Made by a program: the position numbers and the translations under genes. This document shows positions 17,265 to 26,155 of a DNA stretch of 64,000 nt, one piece after another. The DNA is taken from contig DCZO01000001.1 of the NCBI GenBank assembly GCA_002331335.1, positions 97,384 through 161,383 on the forward strand, written 5' to 3'. Origin of the DNA: Nitrospira sp. UBA2082 (GTDB lineage Bacteria; Nitrospirota; Nitrospiria; Nitrospirales; Nitrospiraceae). The notes beneath the pieces were generated by a model. It searched no databases. It worked only from the letters and a program-made list of their open reading frames with translations, and was not told where the DNA came from. How positions within the stretch are numbered: the first letter of the stretch is position 1; every line of letters begins with the position of its first letter.

Positions 17265-17833
17265 CAACGAAAACTCGGAAGTCCGGCGCTTCCCGTCACC
17301 CCGTCAGGAGCCTTTTACGGCACATCCGGTTGTTTGCCACGGATGTGGACGGCGTGCTGACCGATGCCGGCATGTACTATTCCGAGTCGGGCGATGAATG
17401 GAAAAAGTTCAACACTCGCGACGGCATGGGCATCAAATTGCTCCAACGAGCAGGTCTGATCACGGCGATTGTCACGCAAGAGCGCACGAGGCTGGTGGCT
17501 CGCCGGGCTGAGAAATTGGCCATCCCGGAAGTGCACCAGGGTGTCATGGACAAACTCTCGGTGATTCGCGATATGGCCGTGCGACACGGGATCTCTCTCG
17601 ATCAGGTCGCCTATATCGGCGACGATGTGAACGACATCGAAGCGCTGAAGGCCGTGGGCTTGTCCGCCTCTCCTGCCGATGGTCTTCCGCAAGTCGTCCG
17701 GGTTGTGAAATACGTGTGCCGAAAGAAGGGTGGGGAAGGGGCGGTCCGTGAATTGGCAGAAATGATTCTGAAGGCGCAAGGTCAGGTTTCAAGTTTCCAG
17801 GGTCAAGATTTAAGTTCAGGAAAACGATCGTAG
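17261..17833 (+). CDS. kdsC: KdsC-family HAD phosphatase (Kdo-8-phosphate phosphatase-like)
   Basis: The ATG at 17261 overlaps the rmlD stop and gives 190 residues. LFATDVDGVLTDAGMYY holds the catalytic DxD, KKFNTRDGMGIKLLQ is the KdsC-specific segment, TQERTRLVARRAEKL follows, and YIGDDVNDIEALK closes the HAD site. It would free Kdo from Kdo-8-phosphate for LPS inner core. A related sugar-9-phosphate phosphatase is the main alternative. The last ~20 codons (17776-17820) are encoded by short repeated words (tcaagttt, ggtcaag), so the C-terminal tail looks like captured intergenic repeat. Confidence 0.85.
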   Translation: MTTKTRKSGASRHPVRSLLRHIRLFATDVDGVLTDAGMYYSESGDEWKKFNTRDGMGIKLLQRAGLITAIVTQERTRLVARRAEKLAIPEVHQGVMDKLSVIRDMAVRHGISLDQVAYIGDDVNDIEALKAVGLSASPADGLPQVVRVVKYVCRKKGGEGAVRELAEMILKAQGQVSSFQGQDLSSGKRS

Positions 17834-17855
17834 ATCATGATGGGAGACTCAACAA

Positions 17856-19337
17856 ATGCCTTCTCGTAGACCTTGGACCTTGTGCCTTGATCCGAAGCCT
17901 TTTCTCTATCCCGTGATTATGGCAGGCGGAAGCGGGACGAGGTTTTGGCCCTTAAGCCGGCATTTGTTCCCGAAGCAGCTCTTACGCATCGGTGGGAACG
18001 AGACATTGATTCAACAGACGATGCGGCGCGTCTCCGGTTGTGCCAAGCCGGCCCGCGTCTTGATATCCACCAATGCAGCCCAAGCGGAGTTGATTAAAGG
18101 ACAATTGGCTGACTGGAAGGACGACATCCAGGACAATTTTGTGCTGGAGCCTGAGGGCCGGAATACCGCGCCCGCCATCGCGTTGGCCGCCCTTGAAGTG
18201 CTCAGGCGTGATCCGAACGGGCTGATGCTGGTCGTGCCAGCCGATCATGTGGTGACCGGACAACGTGAGTTCGAGGCGGCGGTCGGGTTAGCTTCGCGGT
18301 TGGCGATGGAAGGGTATTTGGTTACCTTTGGGGTCAAGCCTATCAGACCGGAAACGGGCTATGGATATATTAAGCCGGACAGCAAGGCTCTGTTGGGGAA
18401 GAAGGGCACACTGCGCGGTTATCGAATCAGCAAATTCGTGGAGAAACCCAATGCCGCCAAAGCGGCTCAGTATCTCAAGGCGGGGGGCTATTATTGGAAT
18501 AGCGGCATGTTTGTGTGGCGCGCGGCAACGATCCTCGATGAGATCCGCTTGCATCAGCCGGGTCTCGGCAAAGCAATGGATCACATGAATGACATGAAGA
18601 CCGCAGGCGCAACAAGGCAGGCGATCGACGAGGCCTATCGCCGTGTCCCTTCCGTCTCGATCGACAACGGTGTGATGGAACAATCGTCTAAGTCGGCGGT
18701 GGTGCCGGTGTCGTTCAAGTGGTCGGATGTGGGCAGTTGGGGAAGTCTGGATGAAGTGGCGGCAAAGAACAAGGCCGGCAATGTGGTGACGGGGCGGGTC
18801 ATCGACGTCGAAAGCACCGACTCGATCGTGTATGCCGACCGGCGGGTGGTGGCGACGATCGGTTTGAATGACATGGTTGTCGTCGATACGCCTGATGCCA
18901 CGCTGGTCTGTCCGAAGTCACGCGCGCAGGATGTGAAGAAGGTCGTCGAGATTTTGAAGCAGCAACAGGCCCCGGAACATCTGGAACACCTGACGGTTCA
19001 GCGGCCCTGGGGGTCGTATACCGTGCTGGAAGAAGGTCCTGGGTTCAAGGTCAAACGGGTGACGGTGAGTCCGGGCGGGCGATTGTCGCTTCAGTTGCAC
19101 CACAAGCGAAGCGAGCATTGGGTGGTGATCGCCGGGACCGCGCGGGTGACCAGAGGGGAAGAGGTCTTTGACTTGCGAGTGGGGCAGAGTACCGCCATTC
19201 CGGTCGAGACCCAGCACCGGTTGGAAAACCCTGGCACGGAGACGCTGCATATCATCGAGGTGCAGAATGGGCCGTATCTTGGCGAGGATGATATAGTCAG
19301 GTTCAAAGACGAGTACGGCCGGGCGACGAAGAGCTGA
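17856..19337 (+). CDS. manC: Mannose-1-phosphate guanylyltransferase / mannose-6-phosphate isomerase
   Basis: 493 residues, the length of bifunctional type II enzymes. AGGSGTRFWPLSR (~24) is the nucleotidyltransferase signature, FVEKPNAAKAAQYL binds the sugar phosphate, and the C-terminal cupin begins RPWGSYTVLEEGPGFKVKR (~385) with LQLHHKRSEHWVVIAGTA metal ligands for isomerisation. It makes GDP-mannose from mannose-1-phosphate and fructose-6-phosphate from mannose-6-phosphate. The stop codon (AGC TGA) is the first word of a GCTGACA repeat patch before the phosphomannomutase gene. Confidence 0.93.
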   Translation: MPSRRPWTLCLDPKPFLYPVIMAGGSGTRFWPLSRHLFPKQLLRIGGNETLIQQTMRRVSGCAKPARVLISTNAAQAELIKGQLADWKDDIQDNFVLEPEGRNTAPAIALAALEVLRRDPNGLMLVVPADHVVTGQREFEAAVGLASRLAMEGYLVTFGVKPIRPETGYGYIKPDSKALLGKKGTLRGYRISKFVEKPNAAKAAQYLKAGGYYWNSGMFVWRAATILDEIRLHQPGLGKAMDHMNDMKTAGATRQAIDEAYRRVPSVSIDNGVMEQSSKSAVVPVSFKWSDVGSWGSLDEVAAKNKAGNVVTGRVIDVESTDSIVYADRRVVATIGLNDMVVVDTPDATLVCPKSRAQDVKKVVEILKQQQAPEHLEHLTVQRPWGSYTVLEEGPGFKVKRVTVSPGGRLSLQLHHKRSEHWVVIAGTARVTRGEEVFDLRVGQSTAIPVETQHRLENPGTETLHIIEVQNGPYLGEDDIVRFKDEYGRATKS

Positions 19338-19431
19338 CGGCTGACAAGCGAACAAGCTCACAAGCTGACAGGTGCGCTGGTCACAGGGTATCCACTTGTC
19401 AGCGTTCCCTCTAGTCAGCTTGTCAGCTAGG
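19333..19431. repeat. GCTGACA / TGTCAGC word-repeat patch
   Basis: The gap between manC and the phosphomannomutase gene is built from variants of GCTGACAAGC on the left and CTTGTCAGC on the right, so the patch can fold back on itself. Similar patches occur at 26083-26141, 26628-26666, 27052-27081 and 58067-58160. The units are neither identical nor evenly spaced. No coding content is seen. Confidence 0.65.
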
Positions 19432-19444
19432 GTGAGGAGACCTT

Positions 19445-20845
19445 ATGGGTTTATTTCGAGAATATGATCTTCGAGGGATTGTCGGCGCCGAGCTGACCGA
19501 GGATACGGCCGAGCAACTGGGGCGGGCCTATGCGACGTATGTCGCCGGGCGTGGTGTCAAGACGGTCAGCCTCGGACGCGATGGGCGGCTGAGTTCCCCG
19601 GCGCTGCACAAGTCGCTGCTGAAAGGTTTGCTGGCCGGCGGGCTTGACGTCATCGACATCGGGATATGCTCGTCGCCACTCCTGTATTTCTCCCTGTTCA
19701 CCTTGCCGGTCGGCGGCGGCATCATGATTACCGGCAGCCATAACGCCGCCGAATACAACGGGTTCAAGATCTGTATCGGCAAAACAGCGATCCATGGTGA
19801 GGACATTCAGCAACTCAGGCGGGTGATGGAAGCGGGGACGTTCGCGTCGGGGACCGGGCGGGTATCTGAACATCCGATCATTCCGGACTATCTGTCGTAT
19901 CTCAAGAAAAGTTTTGCCCATGTGAACGCGCAACGATTGCATGTGGTGATCGATTGCGGGAATGGGGCAGCCTCGTTGGTGGCCCAGCAAGCCTTAGAAT
20001 TGTTGGGGTGCAAGGTAACCGGGCTCTACTGCGATCTGGACGGCCGATTTCCGAACCATCATCCCGACCCCACTGTCCTCGATAACTTGTCGGATTTGAT
20101 GCGTGCCGTGAAAGAGCACAAGGCCGACGTGGGCATCGGGTACGACGGCGATGCGGATCGGATCGGCGCCGTCGACGAACAGGGCGAGGTGCTGTGGGGA
20201 GACCGGCTGCTGGTGCTCTATGCGCGGGATATTTTGGCTGAGAAACCGGGCAGTACGATTATTTCAGAGGTGAAGGCCTCGCAGAGTCTCTACGACGATA
20301 TCGCCGCGCGCGGCGGGCGTCCGATCATGTGGAAGACCGGGCACTCGCTGATCAAGGCGAAAATGAAGGAAGCGTCCGCCGTCCTGGCCGGGGAAATGTC
20401 CGGCCATATGTTTTTTGCCGACCGCTATTTCGGCTACGACGACGCCGTCTATGCGTCCTGCCGGCTCGTCGAGATCTTGGCCAAGAAGACCACGTCGCTC
20501 TCCGATCTGGTCGCCGATCTGCCGAAGACCGTTGTCACGCCGGAGATTCGCGTCGATCTGCCCGATGCCGTCAAGTTCGAAGTCATGCGCTTGATTCAGG
20601 CGACGTTCGCCGAATATCTGAAGACCAGACAGGAATTGGGTCCGGCAAAGCTGACGCTTCGTGACGTGATTACAATCGACGGGGTTCGCGCCATCTTCGA
20701 CGGCGGCTGGGGTCTCATCCGAGCCTCCAACACGCAGCCTGCCCTGGTCTTGCGGTTCGAGGCGATCTCCGCCGATCGCATGAACGCCATTCGTGCGCTG
20801 ATCGAGGGCGAACTTGCCAATGTCAGGCGGGCATTCGGCCAGTAA
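19445..20845 (+). CDS. manB: Phosphomannomutase / phosphoglucomutase (AlgC/ManB type)
   Basis: 466 residues. MGLFREYDLRGIVG opens the alpha-D-phosphohexomutase fold. MITGSHNAAEYNGFK (~96-110) carries the phospho-serine; the usual NPP after it is NAA here. GYDGDADRIGAVDE (~236) is the metal loop, EMSGHMFFADRYFGYDD (~318) the sugar-specific loop and RASNTQPALVLRFEA (~428) the phosphate-binding loop. It converts mannose-6-P to mannose-1-P (and probably glucose-6-P to glucose-1-P), directly feeding manC. GGTGAGGAG at 19431-19439 is a good ribosome site. Confidence 0.92.
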   Translation: MGLFREYDLRGIVGAELTEDTAEQLGRAYATYVAGRGVKTVSLGRDGRLSSPALHKSLLKGLLAGGLDVIDIGICSSPLLYFSLFTLPVGGGIMITGSHNAAEYNGFKICIGKTAIHGEDIQQLRRVMEAGTFASGTGRVSEHPIIPDYLSYLKKSFAHVNAQRLHVVIDCGNGAASLVAQQALELLGCKVTGLYCDLDGRFPNHHPDPTVLDNLSDLMRAVKEHKADVGIGYDGDADRIGAVDEQGEVLWGDRLLVLYARDILAEKPGSTIISEVKASQSLYDDIAARGGRPIMWKTGHSLIKAKMKEASAVLAGEMSGHMFFADRYFGYDDAVYASCRLVEILAKKTTSLSDLVADLPKTVVTPEIRVDLPDAVKFEVMRLIQATFAEYLKTRQELGPAKLTLRDVITIDGVRAIFDGGWGLIRASNTQPALVLRFEAISADRMNAIRALIEGELANVRRAFGQ

Positions 20846-20886
20846 GGCCAACTGCACGCGTCCTTTTCTGTAGTAGAATCCCCTTC

Positions 20887-21666
20887 ATGCGAGCGTATCT
20901 CACTGCTATCGCAGCCGGGTGTATCCTCAGCTCGCCGATGGTCGTTCAGGCAGGCGAGGGGGCACTTGGTCCCACACTGCCGTTCGACATCGGTGAACGG
21001 CTGACCTATGAAGTCTCGTGGCTGAGTATCGCCGCGGCCACGGCCGTGATGGAAGTTGTGGGCACGGAAGGGCGGAAGGACCGGACCCTCGCTCGATTGG
21101 TGGGAACAGCCCAATCGAGGCCGATTCTCACGAGATTTTTCCCGGTCGACAACCGGGTTGAGTCAGAAATCGATCTCGATGTACTGGTACCGGAGCACAT
21201 GACGTTCCGCCGCCGTGAAGGGAAGAAAAAAGAAGATATCGAATACGTGTTTCATCAAAAAGAAGGGACGGTCACGGCAGTCAGAGGGGGGCTGACAGAA
21301 TTGTTGCCCATCCCGGCGGGGACACAGGACATCATCTCCTGCCTGTATTACACCAGGACCGTGTTGCCCTTGAAACCGGGCGCGTCGTTGACGATGAATG
21401 TGTATCATGACAAAAAGAATCGCCCGGTCGAGGTCCGTGTCGAGGATCTGGAAACCATCGGAAGCCGTTGGGGAGACCGGGAAACAGCGCGACTACTCGT
21501 GATCATGCCGTTCCATGGGTTGTTCATGAATCAAGGAAATATTCGAGTGTGGGTGACCACCGACGACCGCCGTACCCCTCTGCGCATGAAGGCGAAAGTC
21601 GTTCTTGGATCGATCGTCGCCGATCTTGTCGAGGGTTTTCCGGCAAGCCGCATGGCCGGGCGGTAA
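20887..21666 (+). CDS. DUF3108 domain-containing secreted protein
   Basis: 259 residues with a signal peptide (MRAYLTAIAAGCILSSPMVV, cleavage likely after VQAGEG). FDIGERLTYEVSWLSIAAATAVMEV is cut here to its key part: GERLTYEVSWLSI is the DUF3108 opening, and later LKPGASLTMNVYHDKKNRP and TTDDRRTPLRMKAKVVLGS match the family's beta-rich C-terminus. The family is periplasmic or outer-membrane linked and of unknown function. It is 41 bases downstream of the phosphomannomutase gene and could be cotranscribed. Confidence 0.85.
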   Translation: MRAYLTAIAAGCILSSPMVVQAGEGALGPTLPFDIGERLTYEVSWLSIAAATAVMEVVGTEGRKDRTLARLVGTAQSRPILTRFFPVDNRVESEIDLDVLVPEHMTFRRREGKKKEDIEYVFHQKEGTVTAVRGGLTELLPIPAGTQDIISCLYYTRTVLPLKPGASLTMNVYHDKKNRPVEVRVEDLETIGSRWGDRETARLLVIMPFHGLFMNQGNIRVWVTTDDRRTPLRMKAKVVLGSIVADLVEGFPASRMAGR

Positions 21667-21717
21667 ATCCGGATAACGATTGCCCAGTCGGTTCATAACC
21701 CGCTATACTCCTCTCAC

Positions 21718-22725
21718 ATGATGAGAGAATTTCCTCTTACCCTAAGCCGGTTTATCATGGAGAATCAGGCGTCGCACCAAGGTGCGGCGGAGGGATTTTC
21801 CAGTCTGGTGACCCAGGTCGGTCTCGTCGGCAAACTCATCGCCCAAGATCTTCGGCGCGCCGGACTGCTCGACATTCTGGGAACGACCGGCGACACCAAT
21901 GTGCAGGGAGAAACGGTCAAAAAACTGGACGCCATCGCCAATGATGCCTTTGTCAAAGTCTTTCAACACAGCGGCTATGTCTGCGCGTTGGCCTCGGAAG
22001 AAATGGAAAAGCCGATCTCGCTGCCGGGCAATTGGCCGCAGGGCCGGTACATCCTCCTGTTCGACCCCCTCGACGGTTCCTCCAATACGGATAACAATAT
22101 GCCGCTCGGCGCGATTTTTTCCGTGCTCAAGCACGACCGGACCGATCGATTACCTACTGATGAAGAGTTGATCCGTCGAGGGACTGAACAGGTGGCAGCC
22201 GGATATCTGTTGTACGGATCGAGCACGATGCTGGTGTACACCGTCGGACAAGGTGTGTATGGATTTACGCTCGATCCCGGCATCGGAGAATATCTGCTGT
22301 CACACGAGCGGATGACGATTCCGGATAAGGGGAAGGTCTACTCCGCCAACGAGGGAAACTACAATAAATGGCCGGCGGGCACGAAGAAGTATCTGGATTC
22401 GCTCAAGGTCATCGACAAGGCGACCGGCCGTCCCTACAGTACCCGGTATACCGGCTGTCTGGTGGCCGATGTGCATCGTCTGCTGCTCGGAGGCGGAATC
22501 TATCTCTATCCGGGCGAAACCGACAAGCCGGAGGGGAAGCTTCGGCTGCTTTACGAAGCGAATCCGCTCGCCTTTGTTGTCGAGCAGGCCGGCGGGAAGG
22601 CCTCGACAGGAACATCGAGAATCATGGAAGTCGAGCCCAAGAAACTGCACCAACGGGTGCCGTTGATCATCGGAAGCCGCCGTGATGTCGAACAGGCGGA
22701 GGCATTCATCCAGGGGAGAGCGTAA
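21718..22725 (+). CDS. fbp: Class 1 fructose-1,6-bisphosphatase
   Basis: 335 residues starting MMREFPLTLSRFIMENQ, the normal N-terminal helix. SEEMEKPI and FDPLDGSSNTDNNMPLGAIF (~120-139) provide the Mg ligands D and E, and the C-terminal EANPLAFVVEQAGGKAS is typical. It hydrolyses fructose-1,6-bisphosphate to fructose-6-phosphate. The aldolase gene follows 40 bases later. The pair suits an organism that builds hexoses from C3 units, as expected for an autotroph using the reductive TCA cycle. Confidence 0.95.
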   Translation: MMREFPLTLSRFIMENQASHQGAAEGFSSLVTQVGLVGKLIAQDLRRAGLLDILGTTGDTNVQGETVKKLDAIANDAFVKVFQHSGYVCALASEEMEKPISLPGNWPQGRYILLFDPLDGSSNTDNNMPLGAIFSVLKHDRTDRLPTDEELIRRGTEQVAAGYLLYGSSTMLVYTVGQGVYGFTLDPGIGEYLLSHERMTIPDKGKVYSANEGNYNKWPAGTKKYLDSLKVIDKATGRPYSTRYTGCLVADVHRLLLGGGIYLYPGETDKPEGKLRLLYEANPLAFVVEQAGGKASTGTSRIMEVEPKKLHQRVPLIIGSRRDVEQAEAFIQGRA

Positions 22726-22765
22726 ACAGACTCTATACATGGTATCTTGTCAGGGGGGATTCGTT

Positions 22766-23689
22766 ATGGGAGATCGAGTTCAAGACATTCTCGGTTGGTA
22801 TGGCGGCGATAACGCTGGGACGAAGACCAATATCGCGCGCATGTTGCGATCCGGCAAGCTCGCGGGAACGGGGAAGCTGGTGATTCTGCCGGTCGATCAA
22901 GGATTCGAGCATGGGCCGGCCCGCAGCTTCGCACCGAATCCACCAGGCTACAATCCGCACTATCACTTTCAGCTTGCGATCGATGCGGGCTGCAACGCGT
23001 ATGCGGCACCGTTGGGATTTCTGGAAGCCGGGGCCAGTCACTTCGCCGGACAGATTCCATTGATCCTCAAACTCAACAACCATGACGTGCTGCACGACGA
23101 CAAGGATCCGCTGCCGTCTGTCACTGGCAGTGTGAAAGACGCCCTGCGCCTGGGCTGCTCTGCCGTGGGCTTTACGATCTATCCAGGCTCGGCACACTGC
23201 AATGCCATGTATGAGCAGCTTCGCGCGATCGCCGAAGAGGCCAAGGAGAGCGGGCTGGCCGTAGTCGTCTGGTCCTATCCGCGAGGCGCGGCGCTCAGTA
23301 AAGAGGGGGAAACCGCGATCGACGTGGTGGCCTATGCCGCCCAAATCGCCGCCCAGCTTGGCGCACATATTATTAAGGTAAAGTTGCCGACCGCACATTT
23401 GGAGCAAGCGGCGGCCAAGAAGGTGTACGAATCGTCACAGATTCCGATCAAGACGCTGGCGGAGCGAGTGAAGCATGTGGTGCAGAGTTCATTCGACGGG
23501 CGGCGAATCGTGATTTTCTCCGGTGGGGCGAAAAGCGAAGATAAGAACGTCTTCGAAGAAGCCAGGGCCATCAGGGATGGGGGTGGATTCGGGAGTATCA
23601 TCGGGCGCAATTCATTCCAGCGGCCGAAAACCGAGGCGATCAAATTTCTTCAGACGATCATGGGCATCTACGCGGGCGAGATACAATAG
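22766..23689 (+). CDS. fbaB: Class I fructose-bisphosphate aldolase (DhnA/FbaB type)
   Basis: The ATG at 22766, seven bases after a GGGGGG run, gives 307 residues. LVILPVDQGFEHGPARSF and FLEAGASHFAGQIPLILKLN are family signatures; HIIKVKLPTAHLEQ carries a candidate Schiff-base lysine, and IFSGGAKSEDKNVFEEA the phosphate-binding loop. It condenses DHAP and glyceraldehyde-3-phosphate without a metal ion. Neighbouring fbp supports a gluconeogenic role. Confidence 0.92.
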   Translation: MGDRVQDILGWYGGDNAGTKTNIARMLRSGKLAGTGKLVILPVDQGFEHGPARSFAPNPPGYNPHYHFQLAIDAGCNAYAAPLGFLEAGASHFAGQIPLILKLNNHDVLHDDKDPLPSVTGSVKDALRLGCSAVGFTIYPGSAHCNAMYEQLRAIAEEAKESGLAVVVWSYPRGAALSKEGETAIDVVAYAAQIAAQLGAHIIKVKLPTAHLEQAAAKKVYESSQIPIKTLAERVKHVVQSSFDGRRIVIFSGGAKSEDKNVFEEARAIRDGGGFGSIIGRNSFQRPKTEAIKFLQTIMGIYAGEIQ

Positions 23690-23727
23690 ACCAGTGCCCA
23701 GCCAAGAGTCAGGAGTGTAGAGACAGC

Positions 23728-25278
23728 ATGATGTACCGGTCGGATCTTGGACAGACACCGCAGCGCGGGGGGCGCAGCTGGATCGTCGCCGCGACCCTAT
23801 TAACAGCGGGGATGATCATCGGCTTCGTCGTCGCTTCGGATCTCAATTGGTTCCCGACCGGTCACGCTGTCCCCGACGCATCGTCCGTGCCGATCGCGCG
23901 ACCGGTAGCCACCGCGCCGCAGCCGACCTTGCCCGGCGGGAGCGGGCAGACGTTTGTCGATATCGCCAAGGCGGTGAAACCGGCGGTGGTGAATATCTAT
24001 GCGACCAAAAATACCGGGCGGGGCGAGGGGCCGCACTCAACTCCGTTCGATGATCCCTTCTTCCGCAGATTTTTCGGGGATGAGTTTTTCCGGAAGTTTG
24101 ACCAGCAGCCGAAGGACCGGAAAGAACGGGGGCTGGGATCCGGCGTCATCGTCGAATCAAACGGCCTGATCATCACCAACAATCATGTAGTCGGCAAGGC
24201 GGACGAGATTCGCGTGACCTTATCGGACAAGCGTGAATTCAAGGCCAAGCTGATCGGGACCGATCCGAAAACGGATGTCGCGGTCGTCCGAATCGATGCA
24301 ACCGGATTGCCGACGGTACCCTGGGCCGATTCCGACCGGTTGGAGGTGGGAGAGTTTGTGCTGGCGGTGGGGAATCCGTTTGGCTTGACGCAGACGGTGA
24401 CCCTGGGCATCGTGAGCGCCCTGGGGCGTGCTGCGGGGATCGCGGAGTACGAAGATTTTATCCAGACCGATGCGGCGATCAATCCGGGCAATTCCGGCGG
24501 GGCCTTGGTCAATGTGCGCGGCGAGTTGGTCGGCATCAATACGGCCATTTTCAGCCAGAGCGGCGGCAATATGGGCATCGGTTTCGCAGTCCCGAGTAAT
24601 ATGGCCCAGTCGATCATGGGACAACTGGTGCAGACCGGGAAGGTCGTGCGTGGGTGGCTCGGCGTGTCGATTCAGGATCTGACACCGGAATTGGCGTCCC
24701 AGTTCGGCCTCGGCGATACGAAGGGCGTGCTGGTCAGCGATGTCATGGAGGACAGTCCCGCCAAGAAGGCCGGGTTTGAACGGGCCGATGTGATCGTGGA
24801 GTATGACGGCAAACCGATGGACTCGCCGGCCCATCTTCGCAACGCGGTGGCGCAGACTCCGGTCGGAAAGAAGGTGACGGTCAAAATCATTCGCGACAAG
24901 AAGCCGAAAACCATCGAGTTGGCCATCGCTGAACAGCCCAAGACGATGGCGCAATCCGGCGACGAGGATGGAGGCGAGTCCGTCACACCGACAGGCGTCT
25001 TATCCGGTCTGGATGTGCGGGAGCTGACGGAAGAGCTTGCCAACCGGTATGGCCTGAAATCCGGCGAACGTGGTGTGGTCGTGGTCCGGGTAAAACCCGG
25101 CACCCCGGCTGAAGAGATCGGTGTGCGTGAGGGCGATCTCATCATGGAAATCAACCGCGAGGCCGTGACGTCGGTCAGGGCCTACGAGAAGATTGCCGGC
25201 AAGTTACCGAAGGATCACCCTGTCCTGTTGTTGTTGAAGCGGCAGGGGAGAACCATTTATCTCACGCTTCGTCCGTGA
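23728..25278 (+). CDS. degP: DegP/HtrA-type periplasmic serine endoprotease (Do family)
   Basis: 516 residues. An N-terminal hydrophobic segment (WIVAATLLTAGMIIGFVVA, ~20-38) is a signal anchor or signal peptide. The trypsin-like triad reads His153 (NNHVVGK), Asp183 (KTDVAVVRID) and Ser256 (NPGNSGGALVN). Two PDZ domains follow (~300-395 and ~415-510). It degrades or refolds misfolded envelope proteins. FDDPFFRRFFGDEFFRKF near residue 107 is the LA-loop-like region found in DegQ/MucD. It stands after a GAGTGTAGAG leader and is probably a separate unit from fbp-fbaB. Confidence 0.93.
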   Translation: MMYRSDLGQTPQRGGRSWIVAATLLTAGMIIGFVVASDLNWFPTGHAVPDASSVPIARPVATAPQPTLPGGSGQTFVDIAKAVKPAVVNIYATKNTGRGEGPHSTPFDDPFFRRFFGDEFFRKFDQQPKDRKERGLGSGVIVESNGLIITNNHVVGKADEIRVTLSDKREFKAKLIGTDPKTDVAVVRIDATGLPTVPWADSDRLEVGEFVLAVGNPFGLTQTVTLGIVSALGRAAGIAEYEDFIQTDAAINPGNSGGALVNVRGELVGINTAIFSQSGGNMGIGFAVPSNMAQSIMGQLVQTGKVVRGWLGVSIQDLTPELASQFGLGDTKGVLVSDVMEDSPAKKAGFERADVIVEYDGKPMDSPAHLRNAVAQTPVGKKVTVKIIRDKKPKTIELAIAEQPKTMAQSGDEDGGESVTPTGVLSGLDVRELTEELANRYGLKSGERGVVVVRVKPGTPAEEIGVREGDLIMEINREAVTSVRAYEKIAGKLPKDHPVLLLLKRQGRTIYLTLRP

Positions 25279-25291
25279 TCGACTCACGTTC

Positions 25292-25375
25292 ATTTGGTCT
25301 ATCTGGTCTGTCTCGTGTGTTTGGTCGAATGAAGCAAACCAGATGAACCGACAAACCAGATGGACCAGACAGACT
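25292..25375. repeat. Word-repeat patch (CCAGATGGACCAGA / TCTGGTCTGTC type)
   Basis: Between degP and ispD the sequence repeats variants of TTTGGTCTATCTGGTCTGTC on the left and CAAACCAGATGGACCAGACA on the right, giving an imperfect fold-back. The ATG of ispD (25360) sits inside one of the words, so the first codons of ispD come from the repeat. Same style as the GCTGACA patches but with a different word. Confidence 0.6.
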
Positions 25376-26094
25376 CTCCTCCTCGTCAGACCCCGTTAGT
25401 TGTCGCCATCGTTCCCGCCGCGGGGCGGGGATTGCGCATGGGCGGCGCGGTTCCCAAGCAATTTCTGGCCTTGGGGGGAGAAGCGCTGGTCGTTCACTCG
25501 CTCCGCGTGCTTCAGGCTGCTCCGGCCGTCGATGAGATCGTGTTGGCCGTGCCGCAAGCCGATCTCGATTATTGCCTCAACGACCTCGCCGTCCGCTTCG
25601 GGTTTTCCAAAATTACGAAGGTGGTCGCGGGTGGAAAGGAGCGTCAGGATTCTGTCCGCCATGCGCTCGAGCATGTGTCGGAGGAAACAGAAATCGTGGT
25701 CGTGCACGATGCCGTACGGCCGTTTTTGACCGAAGGCATGGTGACCGAGGTCGTCGAGGCGGCGCGCCTGGTCGGTGGCGCGATTGTGGCTCTGCCGATG
25801 CGCGATACGGTCAAACAGGTTGGAGCTGAACGTCGAATTGAACGGACGGTTGATCGCCAGCCGCTGTGGCTGGCCCAGACCCCCCAGGCATTCCGGCGTG
25901 ATCAATTGCTGGCCGCCCATCGCAAAGCCTACGCTGAGAAGGTACATGCCACCGATGATGCATTTTTATTCGAGTGGGCCGGCCACCCTGTCGTCGTGGT
26001 GGAGGGAAGCGGCGAAAATATTAAAGTCACGAGACCGGAAGACATGATCATCGGGGAAGCGATTCTGAAAGCACGAATGAAGGCTGACAAGTGA
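25360..26094 (+). CDS. ispD: 2-C-methyl-D-erythritol 4-phosphate cytidylyltransferase
   Basis: 244 residues. IVPAAGRGLRMGGAVPKQFL (~18-37) is the CTP-binding signature with its two basic residues; VVAGGKERQDSVRHALEH, VHDAVRPFLTEGM and ATDDAFLFEWAG complete the IspD set. It makes CDP-methylerythritol in the MEP isoprenoid pathway. The first ~12 residues (MDQTDSPPRQTP) are encoded by a word-repeat patch and precede the conserved core; no other in-frame start is evident. The stop TGA lies in a GCTGACA patch. ispF follows after 61 bases. Confidence 0.94.
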   Translation: MDQTDSPPRQTPLVVAIVPAAGRGLRMGGAVPKQFLALGGEALVVHSLRVLQAAPAVDEIVLAVPQADLDYCLNDLAVRFGFSKITKVVAGGKERQDSVRHALEHVSEETEIVVVHDAVRPFLTEGMVTEVVEAARLVGGAIVALPMRDTVKQVGAERRIERTVDRQPLWLAQTPQAFRRDQLLAAHRKAYAEKVHATDDAFLFEWAGHPVVVVEGSGENIKVTRPEDMIIGEAILKARMKADK

Positions 26095-26141
26095 ACAAGC
26101 TGACAGGCTGTCAGCTTTCCCTCATGTCAGCTTGTCAGCTG
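26083..26141. repeat. GCTGACA / TGTCAGC patch with a perfect hairpin between ispD and ispF
   Basis: The patch spans the end of ispD and the gap to ispF. AAGCTGACA (26097-26105), a GGC loop and TGTCAGCTT (26109-26117) form a perfect 9-bp stem. More copies (CATGTCAGCTTGTCAGCT) follow and end just before the AAAGGAGG ribosome site of ispF. The stem could slow or end transcription in part, but no U-run follows it. Confidence 0.65.
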
Positions 26142-26155
26142 TATAAAGGAGGACC

